Positions 53,509 through 61,559 of a DNA stretch of 64,000 bases are shown here, piece by piece. How positions within the stretch are numbered: position 1 is the stretch's first letter; every line of letters starts with the position of its first letter. The DNA lies in the NCBI GenBank assembly GCA_013289585.1, contig JABCZR010000021.1:1-64000 (forward strand), written 5' to 3'. The translations under genes and the position numbers were made by a program. The notes beneath the pieces are model-generated. The model searched no databases and was not told where the DNA came from. It saw only the letters and a list, made by a program, of their open reading frames with translations. Source of the stretch: Acidobacteriota bacterium (GTDB taxonomy: Bacteria > Acidobacteriota > Terriglobia > Acidiferrales > UBA7541).

Positions 53509-54156
53509 ATGCGGCTAAACGCGGACTCTCGTCTTCTGAACCTGGCCGAAGTGATGGCCTTCTGCGCGCTGGTCGGTGCATTCATCTGGCAGCTTCAGTC
53601 GACGTACAAGCATTCCTGGCTCATTTTTCCTGCCTGGCTTATTGCCAGTTTTCTATTTCACAAAGACACGCCAAAAACCCTGGGCTGGCGCGCGGATAAC
53701 TTTTGGAGCGCGACCAAACAATCGGCCGTTTTCTTCGTGCCATGCGTTCTGGCGCTTTGCATCATTGGAGTTTTCCTTGGCGGACTGAGCCGCCCGACCG
53801 AGCATCTCCTGATTCCCCAGCGTTTCTTCGGATACATGTCTTTCTGCCTGTTGCAACAGGTGGGCCTGAACTCCTACGCGACTAATCGCCTCCTCACCGC
53901 AACGGACAGCCCCATTCGCGCGTCGCTCATTTCTGGCGCCATCTTTGGAGCCTTGCATTGGCCCAATCCAGTGCTCATTCCGATCACCTGGTTTGGCGGG
54001 ACGGTAATGTCGTGGCTTTTCGCGCGCGAGCGCAACATTCTTTCGCTCGCATTCTTTCAGGGGCTTCTGGGCACGTTGATATGGTGGGCGTTTCCGGTCG
54101 CCTGGCACCATGGCATGCGGGTAGGACCCGGTTTCTATTCCTTCCATCAACAGTAG
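53509..54156 (+). CDS. CPBP-family membrane protein lacking the Glu-Glu motif
   Basis: 215 residues, about six membrane helices. The overall order matches CPBP (Abi/CaaX-like) intramembrane proteases, with the His-containing motif FGALHWPNPVLIP and the C-terminal WHHGMRVGPG. Where active members carry Glu-Glu-x3-Arg, this protein reads LLQQVGLNSYATNRLL, with Gln-Gln in place of the catalytic pair. It may therefore be inactive or use another residue. It starts four bases after the preceding small gene. Confidence 0.65.
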   Translation: MRLNADSRLLNLAEVMAFCALVGAFIWQLQSTYKHSWLIFPAWLIASFLFHKDTPKTLGWRADNFWSATKQSAVFFVPCVLALCIIGVFLGGLSRPTEHLLIPQRFFGYMSFCLLQQVGLNSYATNRLLTATDSPIRASLISGAIFGALHWPNPVLIPITWFGGTVMSWLFARERNILSLAFFQGLLGTLIWWAFPVAWHHGMRVGPGFYSFHQQ

Positions 54157-54166
54157 TAAGAGAGAC

Positions 54167-55282
54167 TCACAGATTCAAATGGCCGTAAGCCCGAGTCATT
54201 GCGGACAGGCCCCGCGGAGATCCACGTTTTTTGGTTTCATTTGCCCAGACACCGGCAATCTTCAATCCGCACTTCGGGCATGCGCCGGCCTTTAGATGGT
54301 TCTCGAGAACATCGTGCCAGGAGCGACGCACCAGTAATTCGCTGCACTGCGGACAATACGTGTTTGCACCATCGCTGTAGATATTTCCCTCATAGACATA
54401 GTGCAGGCCGGCATCCAATGCGATCTGTCTCGCCCGGTCGAGCGTCGCGGCCGGAGTCCGCGGCTTATCCTGCAGCTTGAAGTCCGGGTGAAACGCGGTG
54501 AAGTGCAGGGGCACGTCTGGGCCCAGGTGGGTAAGGATCCACTCTGAGAGCTTGCGAATCTCCACGGGGTCATCATTTAGAGTTGGGATCATCAGGTTTG
54601 TAATTTCGAACCAAACTTTAGTCTCGTTCTTCAGCCACTCGAGTGTGTCGAGAACCGGCTGAAGATGCGTCAGCGTGATTTTCCCGTAAAACTTCTCGGT
54701 GAACGCCTTCAGATCGACATTTGCCGAGTCCACGTGGTCATAAATATCGTGGAAAGCGTCGTAAGTGATGTAGCCGTTCGTGACCATAACCGTCTTGAGG
54801 CCATGCTTCTTCGCTGCCTTGCAGATGTCGATGACATATTCGCCCCAGATGGTCGGCTCGTTGTATGTGAACGCAATGGATTCGCACCCATATTTCAGCG
54901 CCAGCAGCGGCACATCTTCCGGAGGAATGTGCCGCGAATGAACCTGATCGGAACGCGACTTCGAGATGTCCCAGTTCTGGCAGAAAAAGCAGCCCATGTT
55001 GCACCCAGCCGTGCCCATGCTGAAAACTCGTGTGCCAGGCAAGAAATGGCTCAGGGGTTTTTTCTCGATAGGGTCGATTTGCAAGGCTGCAGGCGCCCCG
55101 TATCCGAGGCTATAAAGTTTTCCGCCTTGATTGATTCGAATGAAGCAGAAGCCGGCCTGGCCAGGATGTATGTGGCAGTGGCGGGGGCAAAGGTAACAGT
55201 GCACTCGCCCAGCGGGCTCCGCTTCCCACCATCGGGCTTCGTACAATGCATCTGTCTTCTGGAGGATCTTCAGCTCTTCCAT
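54167..55282 (-). CDS. amrS: AmmeMemoRadiSam-system radical SAM enzyme
   Basis: 371 residues from the ATG at 55282, with GAGGAGG upstream. Radical SAM cluster ligands Cys94, Cys98 and Cys101 are in GCNMGCFFCQNWD. An N-terminal Cys-rich segment (HCYLCPRHCHIHPGQAGFC) and a C-terminal zinc-ribbon-like pair (YCPQCSELL, CPKCG) are typical of AmrS. Conserved SIAFTYNEPTIWGEY and VDLKAFTEKFYGKIT fit too. It is named for co-occurrence with AMMECR1 and Memo proteins; neither gene is in this window. The reaction is unknown. Confidence 0.9.
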   Translation of the reverse strand: MEELKILQKTDALYEARWWEAEPAGRVHCYLCPRHCHIHPGQAGFCFIRINQGGKLYSLGYGAPAALQIDPIEKKPLSHFLPGTRVFSMGTAGCNMGCFFCQNWDISKSRSDQVHSRHIPPEDVPLLALKYGCESIAFTYNEPTIWGEYVIDICKAAKKHGLKTVMVTNGYITYDAFHDIYDHVDSANVDLKAFTEKFYGKITLTHLQPVLDTLEWLKNETKVWFEITNLMIPTLNDDPVEIRKLSEWILTHLGPDVPLHFTAFHPDFKLQDKPRTPAATLDRARQIALDAGLHYVYEGNIYSDGANTYCPQCSELLVRRSWHDVLENHLKAGACPKCGLKIAGVWANETKKRGSPRGLSAMTRAYGHLNL

Positions 55283-55365
55283 GGATCCTCCTCTCAAACA
55301 TCATTATACGCCGCAAGGTGACGGCGTGAGTCAGTTGCTCTAAGGAATGCAATGCGAGAGGATTC

Positions 55366-55593
55366 TCAGGCGTGGCGCCGGCGTTGGAATCGGCGTCGCT
55401 CCGCGGCCCAGTCCACGAAGCGTTCCATATGATCGCGGTATTTCCACGCAAGATGAAAGAACTTGCTGGGAGTCAGATTGGCGCCCTCTTTGCCCAGGAA
55501 GGTTTCAAACCGCCAGCGCAGGTACGGGCTTTTCCATGGATTGAGGCGATAGCCCCTGGCCGCATTCCAGTAATACTGAAGTGTCTTGAACAT
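55366..55593 (-). CDS. Small Trp/Tyr/Arg-rich protein of unknown function
   Basis: 75 residues from the ATG at 55593. The sequence is unusually aromatic and basic: YYWNAARGYRLNPWKSPYLR, WRFETFLGKEG, then FFHLAWKYRDHMERFVDW and a tail of Arg. No family recognised and the ribosome-binding site is weak. It lies between the exported NTF2-like gene and amrS, all on the same strand. The composition argues against a random frame. Confidence 0.5.
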   Translation of the reverse strand: MFKTLQYYWNAARGYRLNPWKSPYLRWRFETFLGKEGANLTPSKFFHLAWKYRDHMERFVDWAAERRRFQRRRHA

Positions 55594-55639
55594 CTCTTGC
55601 GCAATGGGCGAAATTCGCCCAGCCCTCGTCGTCAAGACT

Positions 55640-56164
55640 TTAGTTTCCCGCGAGCGGCACAGAAAGATGCTCATGAACGAGCACCCAGCTTGCGCCGCGC
55701 TTCTCCCAAATCCCCGTATATCGAAGATCCAGGTCCGTAGTCTTACCGTCTTTTGTCTTCTCCGTCAAATGCATTGGCACCGTCGTCCACGCGATCGTTC
55801 CGCGCCGCGTGACCTTTAGATCCTTACCGGCGGTCAAATTAACACTCTCAGCGCTCTCCAGAAACTCCTTTTGTACGCCCGCCTGATACTCTTTCCAACT
55901 GTGATAGGCAAAGGGAGCGACGTCGTAGAAAACCAGGCCGTTCTCCTTGGCGTAGAATTTTGCCGGCGCTTCCGCGTTACCCGCGCTCCACGCAGCACAA
56001 TAGTTGTCAATGAGTTTGCGGAAGGTGGCTTCATCCGTAGCTTTTTGTTGTGCCCGCGCGCCCACGAAGGTAAGCAGAGCGCCCGCTAGCGCAAATGCCA
56101 CATACAGAATCCAGCGCCAACGTTCCCCGCGAGAATGGGTGGCCTTCCCCAACGATGCAGTCAT
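55640..56164 (-). CDS. Exported SnoaL/NTF2-like protein
   Basis: 174 residues from the ATG at 56164, with GAGGAG upstream. A signal or anchor segment (WILYVAFALAGALLTFVGARA) precedes an NTF2-like cone domain of the DUF4440/SnoaL type: FRKLIDNYCAAWSAGNAEAP at the start, then VTRRGTIAWTTVPMHLTEKT, LRYTGIWEKRGASWVLVHEH and LSVPLAGN. Such domains bind small molecules or act as ketosteroid-isomerase-like enzymes; function unknown. Confidence 0.75.
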   Translation of the reverse strand: MTASLGKATHSRGERWRWILYVAFALAGALLTFVGARAQQKATDEATFRKLIDNYCAAWSAGNAEAPAKFYAKENGLVFYDVAPFAYHSWKEYQAGVQKEFLESAESVNLTAGKDLKVTRRGTIAWTTVPMHLTEKTKDGKTTDLDLRYTGIWEKRGASWVLVHEHLSVPLAGN

Positions 56165-56428
56165 CCGCAAACTCCTCGTAACCTGATAGCGAACGTTTGG
56201 CAGGCTATTGCGACAACGCGTGTCGCATACCCTAATGCGATTTGACGGATTTTGCAAGCAAACTTCAGGGCGCTCTTTGGAAACGACTATTCCCCCTGCC
56301 CCTTTTCCCCTGCCAGGGGCCGCCATTCGCCGGTAAATCCGGCGTTCCCGCCGATTTCCAGATGCGGCCCCCTGGCCCGGCCCCTATCCTCACCTAGGGG
56401 CGAGGAAATCGCTCCACGGGAGGCCAAC

Positions 56429-56794
56429 ATGCCGGCAAAGCGCAGTTCTCCTTCAGGACTGAAGTCGATTACAGGTGCGACCCTCCTCGTTCTAGGATTC
56501 TTGATTCTTTTCGTAAATCTGGACGCGGTCACAGGGCAAATTACGAGTTCCGCAGGCACAGCGGGGGCCCAGACAACGGGAATGCTGCCAGCGCTGATTC
56601 TGGCAGCGATCCACGCTTTTCAGGCTTATGTGTTTGATCACTCTGGGTTTTTCTCGGGCCTGCTGCAATTGTTGGTATCATTCTGGCCGGTGATTCTCAT
56701 CATCATAGGGGCAGTGTTGTTGCGGGATGCTTTCTGGGGGAAATTAGGTGCGTACCAGTGCGGCTCAGGCTCTCCGGCGATGGGAGACCAGTGA
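56429..56794 (+). CDS. Small membrane protein preceding the LiaF-like gene
   Basis: 121 residues from the ATG at 56429, with GGGAGG five bases upstream. Two hydrophobic stretches (ITGATLLVLGFLILFVNLDA and LLQLLVSFWPVILIIIGAVLLRD) flank a loop with an amphipathic helix (LPALILAAIHAFQAYVF). The second stretch resembles the FWPVILIIIG helix of DUF5668-type proteins. The stop overlaps the start of the LiaF-like gene by one base, so they are cotranscribed. Confidence 0.6.
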   Translation: MPAKRSSPSGLKSITGATLLVLGFLILFVNLDAVTGQITSSAGTAGAQTTGMLPALILAAIHAFQAYVFDHSGFFSGLLQLLVSFWPVILIIIGAVLLRDAFWGKLGAYQCGSGSPAMGDQ

Positions 56795-57633
56795 TGAGTG
56801 ACGAGAACAAATCCGACGCCCGCAAGTTTGCCGACGATCTCCGCGACCGGATTCACCGCGACGCTACGGACAGCGCCAAGCCGGGCCCCGACGGCCGTTG
56901 GCCTCGGCGCGGCCCGATTGCGGTTGGCATACATCTCGGTCGTCGAGGCACAAGCGGCATCTTCTGGGGTGCATTCCTGGTTCTCGCCGGAATCGCCCTC
57001 CTTCTTGACCACATGGGAATTATCTCGGTTGACCGTCTGTGGAGATTCTGGCCGCTGCTTCTTGTTTGCGCTGGCATCCCAAGTCTCATGAGGCGGGAGC
57101 ACCGGCTCTGGGGCATAGTGCTGATCACCGTAGGGGTTTTCCTTCAGCTCAATCAGCTGGGAATCGGGCACTTTGGCTGGAACGATATCTGGCCGGTTTT
57201 ACTCATCGCCGCAGGCCTGATGTTGATGTGGGGCGCGATTGAAGCGCGAAGGAATCCCTCCGCCCCACCGATTGGAGGGGACCCGCGCACAACTTTGGAA
57301 GATTCCGCCATTTTTGGCGGTGTCGAGCGCAGGGTAACCAGCCAGGATTTTCAAGGGGGGCACATCAACGCGATTTTTGGCGGCGTCGAAATCGATTTAA
57401 CTGAGGCCAACATGCAGGCTGAGGAAGCTACGTTGGATATTAATGCCATCTTCGGCGGAATCGAAATTCGCGTGCCCGACAGTTGGCAAGTGGCGTTTCG
57501 CGGAACTCCTATTTTCGGCGGCATAGCAGACAAGACTCGCGTTGGACGAACCGTGGACCTTAGCGATCCCCGCCGCAAGGTTTTGATTCTCACAGGCGCG
57601 GTAATCTTCGGGGGCGTCGAAATCAAAAACTGA
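56794..57633 (+). CDS. LiaF-like membrane protein with cell-wall-stress C-terminal domain
   Basis: 279 residues, start overlapping the previous stop, GGGAGA upstream. The N-terminal half has four short helices with repeated FWPLLLVCAG and IWPVLLIAAG motifs (DUF5668-type). The C-terminal half (about 175-279) is a beta-repeat domain with AIFGGVERRV, NAIFGGVEID, NAIFGGIEIRV, PIFGGIAD and VIFGGVEIKN, as in the LiaF C-terminal domain. LiaF in Firmicutes restrains a kinase that senses cell-wall antibiotics. It is directly upstream of a LytS-like kinase here. Confidence 0.8.
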   Translation: MSDENKSDARKFADDLRDRIHRDATDSAKPGPDGRWPRRGPIAVGIHLGRRGTSGIFWGAFLVLAGIALLLDHMGIISVDRLWRFWPLLLVCAGIPSLMRREHRLWGIVLITVGVFLQLNQLGIGHFGWNDIWPVLLIAAGLMLMWGAIEARRNPSAPPIGGDPRTTLEDSAIFGGVERRVTSQDFQGGHINAIFGGVEIDLTEANMQAEEATLDINAIFGGIEIRVPDSWQVAFRGTPIFGGIADKTRVGRTVDLSDPRRKVLILTGAVIFGGVEIKN

Positions 57634-57642
57634 GACGCCTCC

Positions 57643-58710
57643 ATGAATCTCAATACCGCACTGAAGAACCAGCACCGAATTTACAAAGTTGCCGCGCTAC
57701 CTATTGCCGCAGTCCTGGCATTCGTTCTGCAGACACCGGGAGGTCTAACCTGGCTGGAGGCAGGCCTCATCGGGTTCGGGCTCGCCTCGGTGGGGGAGGT
57801 GATTTCCCTGCCGGCGTGGTATTCGTGTCGAATCGCCCCCATTGAACGCACGCCCCTGTGGCGGCTTCTGGCAACCCACGTGGTGGCCGCGCAGATCCTC
57901 AGCCTGTTGTGGCTGGGCCTGGGAAAACTTCTTGCACGTGCACTGTCTTTCTTCCCCTCATTGCAAGGTATTGAAGGTCGTTTTGCAGAGAGAGCTGCAA
58001 TCGTTTATGGCGCGGGATGCGTGTTCTATCTCCTGGCGGTATCGTTTCATTACGTCGCTCTCGCGCAGGAGGCCACCCACGAGCACGAGGCGCGCGCCAT
58101 GCAGACCAGCATCCAGGCGCGCGATGCAGAACTAAAAGCCTTGAAAGCCCAGATCAATCCGCATTTCCTCTTCAATAGCCTCAATTCCATCAGTGCTTTA
58201 ACCAGCGTCGATCCGGTCCGCGCGAGAGACATGTGTGTCCTGCTTGGCGATTTCTTGCGCTTGACTCTCGGATTGGGCGAGAAAGCGGTCGTCCACTTTT
58301 CAGAAGAGCTCGAACTGCTTCAAAAATATCTGGCGATCGAGAAAATCCGCTTCGGCGACCGACTAAACATGCAGGAAAACATCCAGGAAGAATCCAGGTC
58401 CTGCATGCTTCCACCCCTGTTGCTCCAGCCTCTTGTCGAAAATGCCGTGAAACATGGGATCGCGAGCCTCCCGGAAGGCGGCAACGTCCGGCTTAGCGCG
58501 GAGCGGCAAAACGGCCGACTGGCGATTGTCGTCGAGAATTCCTGGGATCCCGATGCGCCCCCTCGCCGTTCGGGCGGCTTGGGATTGAAAAATGTCCAGC
58601 AGCGCCTCGAAGCGCGTTACGGAAAAGAAGCCAGCCTTCGCGTGAACACCGAAGGTGAACTGTTTCAGGTCAGCCTGTCCCTTCCCGTGGAGAGCGAGGA
58701 AAAAGCATGA
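57643..58710 (+). CDS. LytS-type sensor histidine kinase
   Basis: 355 residues, starting 9 bases after the LiaF-like gene. Several membrane helices fill about residues 15-140 (VAALPIAAVLAFVLQTPGG, LATHVVAAQILSLLWLGLG, AIVYGAGCVFYLLAVSFHYV). The phospho-His region is LKAQINPHFLFNSLNSISAL; the ATP domain includes LLLQPLVENAVKHGI and RSGGLGLKNVQQRLEARYG. It should phosphorylate the overlapping LytTR regulator, probably under control of the LiaF-like protein. Confidence 0.92.
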   Translation: MNLNTALKNQHRIYKVAALPIAAVLAFVLQTPGGLTWLEAGLIGFGLASVGEVISLPAWYSCRIAPIERTPLWRLLATHVVAAQILSLLWLGLGKLLARALSFFPSLQGIEGRFAERAAIVYGAGCVFYLLAVSFHYVALAQEATHEHEARAMQTSIQARDAELKALKAQINPHFLFNSLNSISALTSVDPVRARDMCVLLGDFLRLTLGLGEKAVVHFSEELELLQKYLAIEKIRFGDRLNMQENIQEESRSCMLPPLLLQPLVENAVKHGIASLPEGGNVRLSAERQNGRLAIVVENSWDPDAPPRRSGGLGLKNVQQRLEARYGKEASLRVNTEGELFQVSLSLPVESEEKA

Positions 58711-59471
58711 GTGCCTCACCAGTCAAGTCATGGAAGGCGCTGATCGTTGATGATGAAGAGCTCGCGCGCCACGTCATTCGTGAGTTTCTGCAATCCCATG
58801 CGGAGATTGAAATTGCCGCTGAGTGCGCGAATGGCATGGAAGCGGTGAAAGCTGTGGCGGAACACAAACCAAACTTGATCTTTCTCGATGTCCAGATGCC
58901 CAAGCTGACAGGATTTGATGTGCTGGAACTGATTGGCACCGACGTACCGGTTATTTTTGTCACCGCGTACGACCAATACGCCATGCGCGCTTTTGATGTC
59001 CACGCGGTAGACTATTTATTGAAACCCATCGGGCGTGACCGCTTCGACGCCGCGGTCAAACGCGCGAAAACCCGGCTCGGCGAAAAAATGCCCGCGGCAG
59101 CGGAACTTTCTGCCGCCGCGCGTCCGCCCCAGCAATTTCTCGAGCGCCTCGTTGTCAAAGACGGCACAAAGGTCACGCTAATTCCAGTTGGGAAGCTCGA
59201 TTATGCGGAAGCGCAAGATGATTACGTGGCTTTGGCCGCTCAAGGGAAAAAACATCTCAAACAGCAGACGATTGCCGGCCTCGAAGCCTGCCTCAACCCG
59301 GCGAACTTTGTTCGAATTCATCGCTCTTATATCGTGAATCTGGAACGTGTTGTGCGCATCGAGCCTTACGCCAAAGAGAGTAGGATTGCCATCCTGACGG
59401 ATGGCGTACGACTACCCGTTAGTCGTGCGGGTTATGCGCGTCTGAAAGCATTACTCGACGAACGGCAATAG
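58707..59471 (+). CDS. LytTR-family response regulator paired with the second LytS-like kinase
   Basis: 254 residues; ATG overlaps the kinase stop (ATGA). Receiver: ALIVDDEELARHVIREFL, phospho-Asp in LIFLDVQMPKLTG, Lys in YLLKPIGRDRF. LytTR domain: FVRIHRSYIVNLERVVRIEP and VRLPVSRAGYARLKALLDE. Completes a four-gene envelope-sensing operon (56429-59471). Confidence 0.92.
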   Translation: MSASPVKSWKALIVDDEELARHVIREFLQSHAEIEIAAECANGMEAVKAVAEHKPNLIFLDVQMPKLTGFDVLELIGTDVPVIFVTAYDQYAMRAFDVHAVDYLLKPIGRDRFDAAVKRAKTRLGEKMPAAAELSAAARPPQQFLERLVVKDGTKVTLIPVGKLDYAEAQDDYVALAAQGKKHLKQQTIAGLEACLNPANFVRIHRSYIVNLERVVRIEPYAKESRIAILTDGVRLPVSRAGYARLKALLDERQ

Positions 59472-59519
59472 GAATTGCAAATGTCGAACTGTTTAGCTTA
59501 GATGACTAAAAGGATCAGC

Positions 59520-60188
59520 TCAACCGTTGAGTCTTTGAACCCAGATGCGGCTTGTGGCCGGTTTCCCCAGATGCACGGTTTTCCCACCCGTGCGCAGCGT
59601 CATTGTTTCGTCGTATTCGCGTTTCAAGACTTCCACGGTAGTTGATGGCCGCAGGCGAAGGTGCTCCAGGAATTCAAGGAACTGCGCGTCTTTTTCGTAA
59701 ACGCAAAGTATTTCAGCGGCTTCCTTGGCGCGCAAGTCCGCGAGCAGCACCGCCCCTTGCTTCCGCAACTTCGCTACTCCCCCACGCATGGGAACGCCGT
59801 GTGGGCAGCTTTTCTTGTTTCCGAAACGCTTCAGCAGAAGAGCCTCCACTTCTGGCGAGATGCCATGCTCGAGGCGCTCCGCTTCATCATGAGCTTTCGA
59901 CCATGAGAGTCCGATCACTTCGGTCAGAAGCATTTCCGCAAGCTGGTGCCGCAGCGCCAGTCGTTCCGCGATTTTCCGGCCTTTTTGCGTAAGATCGATC
60001 CGTCCGCTGCGCTCGACGCGGACATGGCCGTCGCGCGTCATGCGTTTCAACGCCGCGGTCACCGCGGGCGGAGTGACGCGCAGCTCCTCGGCAAGCCGCG
60101 CGCTAATCGGCGTCTGGTCTTCTTCGAGCATTTCCCAGATAGCCTTCAGATAGTCTTCTTGCGATACGCTCGTCTTTTCCCGCCGCAA
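59520..60188 (-). CDS. DtxR/MntR-family metal-dependent repressor
   Basis: 222 residues from a TTG with TAGGAG six bases upstream. N-terminal winged helix (SQEDYLKAIWEMLEEDQTPI, LRVTPPAVTAALKRMTRDGH), then the metal-binding and dimer domain with HDEAERLEHGISPEVEALLL and SCPHGVPMRGG, and a C-terminal SH3-like domain (MTLRTGGKTVHLGKPATSRI). It should repress genes of iron or manganese uptake when metal is plentiful. No feo or mnt gene is present; it is the last gene of the pdx string. Confidence 0.9.
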   Translation of the reverse strand: MRREKTSVSQEDYLKAIWEMLEEDQTPISARLAEELRVTPPAVTAALKRMTRDGHVRVERSGRIDLTQKGRKIAERLALRHQLAEMLLTEVIGLSWSKAHDEAERLEHGISPEVEALLLKRFGNKKSCPHGVPMRGGVAKLRKQGAVLLADLRAKEAAEILCVYEKDAQFLEFLEHLRLRPSTTVEVLKREYDETMTLRTGGKTVHLGKPATSRIWVQRLNG

Positions 60189-60196
60189 TGGAACTC

Positions 60197-60679
60197 CTAG
60201 ACCGCTTCTCCCCGATGCTCTCTCTTATCTCTCAGACCTTTGGCAAGCTGGCCCACACGCCTTTGGATGCCTTCGAAGACTCTCTGGTATGTATCCGAAT
60301 CCGCGCCAAACGGATCTCGCACGATCCAATCCTCGATTTTGTCATGAGGCGAGAAAGCATGTTCAGGAAATGCTTCTTCCCTTTGCTTGCCCGTCATGTT
60401 GACGATGATATCCGCGGCCTCGAAGGCTTCCAATGTAATTCTGTTCGATGTCAAACCATCCGCCGTATAGCCATTGTTCTTCAGGGTTTGTCTGGTCAGT
60501 TCCGGTATGGCGCCCATGGGGCTCAAGCCCGCGCTTGAAGCGTCCATGACATCCGCGGCGTCATACCGCGCGATGGCCTCGGCCATCGGACTCCGGCAGG
60601 CATTCCCCACACAAACGAACAGCACCTTCGTGCGGCTGAACGTTCGAGCAGCAAGCTTCGCCTTCTCGGCCGGATTCAC
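60197..60679 (-). CDS. Low-molecular-weight protein-tyrosine phosphatase/arsenate reductase-like protein
   Basis: 160 residues from a GTG two bases after pdxT. The P-loop is Cys23-V-G-N-A-C-Arg29 in VLFVCVGNACRSPMAEAIA. A catalytic Asp is plausible in WIVRDPFGADSDTYQ near the C-terminus. DASSAGLSPMGAIPEL matches the family. ArsC-type members need further Cys residues, which are not obvious here, so a phosphatase is more likely. Confidence 0.8.
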   Translation of the reverse strand: MNPAEKAKLAARTFSRTKVLFVCVGNACRSPMAEAIARYDAADVMDASSAGLSPMGAIPELTRQTLKNNGYTADGLTSNRITLEAFEAADIIVNMTGKQREEAFPEHAFSPHDKIEDWIVRDPFGADSDTYQRVFEGIQRRVGQLAKGLRDKREHRGEAV

Positions 60680-60681
60680 GG

Positions 60682-61281
60682 TCAGGCCTTCAGGCTGCCC
60701 AACAATTGGTTGCTCCCCGGTGCTGCAAGCTGGAGAAAATGTTCATGCACGGTTGTGTCGTCGGTCAGTTCCGGATGGAAAGTGGCGGCCAGGAGTTGGC
60801 CGCATTGCACAAGAGCGGGCTTCCCTGCGAATTCCGCGAGAACTTCGACGCCCGGACCGGTCCGCTGAATGATCGGCCCGCGAATGAAAACCATTTCGAG
60901 AGGTTCACGCTTGAGATTCGAATGGCCGCGGACCACATCACTCGCGACTTGCCGGCCATATCCATTTCTTAGAACGGTCATGTCCACGAGCTTCAGCGAA
61001 TCCTGCTGAGGATTCTGGACTTCCGTGGCGAGCAAAATCGCACCGGCACATGTTCCAAAGATCGCCCCGCCGCGCGCCGCAAATTTCTGAATGGCCTCGC
61101 TAAGGCCCTCTTCCTGGAGAAACTGAAGTTGAGTGGTGCTCTCTCCGCCCGGAAGGATCAGTCCCTCACAGCCATCAAGTTGCGCGGGCGTGCGGATTTC
61201 CGTTGTTTCCACGCCGAGCCTCTCCAGCATCGCGGCGTGAGCCTCGAAGTCTCCTTGTACCGCCAGAATTCCAATCTTCAC
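60682..61281 (-). CDS. pdxT: Glutaminase subunit of pyridoxal 5'-phosphate synthase
   Basis: 199 residues from the GTG at 61281, preceded by GGGGAG. The start is set by the conserved opening KIGILAVQGDFEAHAAML. The class I amidotransferase triad includes Cys78 in IFGTCAGAILLA and His in ATFHPELTDD; LILPGGESTTQLQFL is the substrate loop. It supplies ammonia to PdxS. The open frame upstream to 61335 is not conserved. Confidence 0.93.
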   Translation of the reverse strand: MKIGILAVQGDFEAHAAMLERLGVETTEIRTPAQLDGCEGLILPGGESTTQLQFLQEEGLSEAIQKFAARGGAIFGTCAGAILLATEVQNPQQDSLKLVDMTVLRNGYGRQVASDVVRGHSNLKREPLEMVFIRGPIIQRTGPGVEVLAEFAGKPALVQCGQLLAATFHPELTDDTTVHEHFLQLAAPGSNQLLGSLKA

Positions 61282-61331
61282 TTTACTGGCTCCCCTATCG
61301 ACTTTTAGAATCACGCGTGTCTTCAACAAAT

Positions 61332-61556
61332 TCAATTCGCGCTTGTTTTATCGGAGACTAAGAAATGCTCTATGGCGGCGCCGGCAAGCACACCCACTAG
61401 CGTCGCGGGCACTACCATTACTAGTACGGCGAACCATCCGAACATTGGTATGCCAACGCACTCCAGGCACACCATAGGGATGCCCCATTCAATCGTCCCA
61501 CGCGTAAAACGCTGACCAAATATCTGTTTCCTGTCGCGTCGAACGCTCAATTTCAT
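61332..61556 (-). CDS. Small membrane protein between pdxS and pdxT
   Basis: 74 residues; the ATG at 61556 is three bases after the pdxS stop, and the gene ends 50 bases before pdxT. A basic N-terminus (MKLSVRRDRKQIFGQRFTRG) precedes one long hydrophobic segment (FAVLVMVVPATLVGVLAGAA). A Met at residue 28 is an alternative start. No family recognised. Insertion of a membrane protein between the two subunits of a soluble enzyme complex is unusual. Confidence 0.6.
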   Translation of the reverse strand: MKLSVRRDRKQIFGQRFTRGTIEWGIPMVCLECVGIPMFGWFAVLVMVVPATLVGVLAGAAIEHFLVSDKTSAN

Positions 61557-61559
61557 TCT

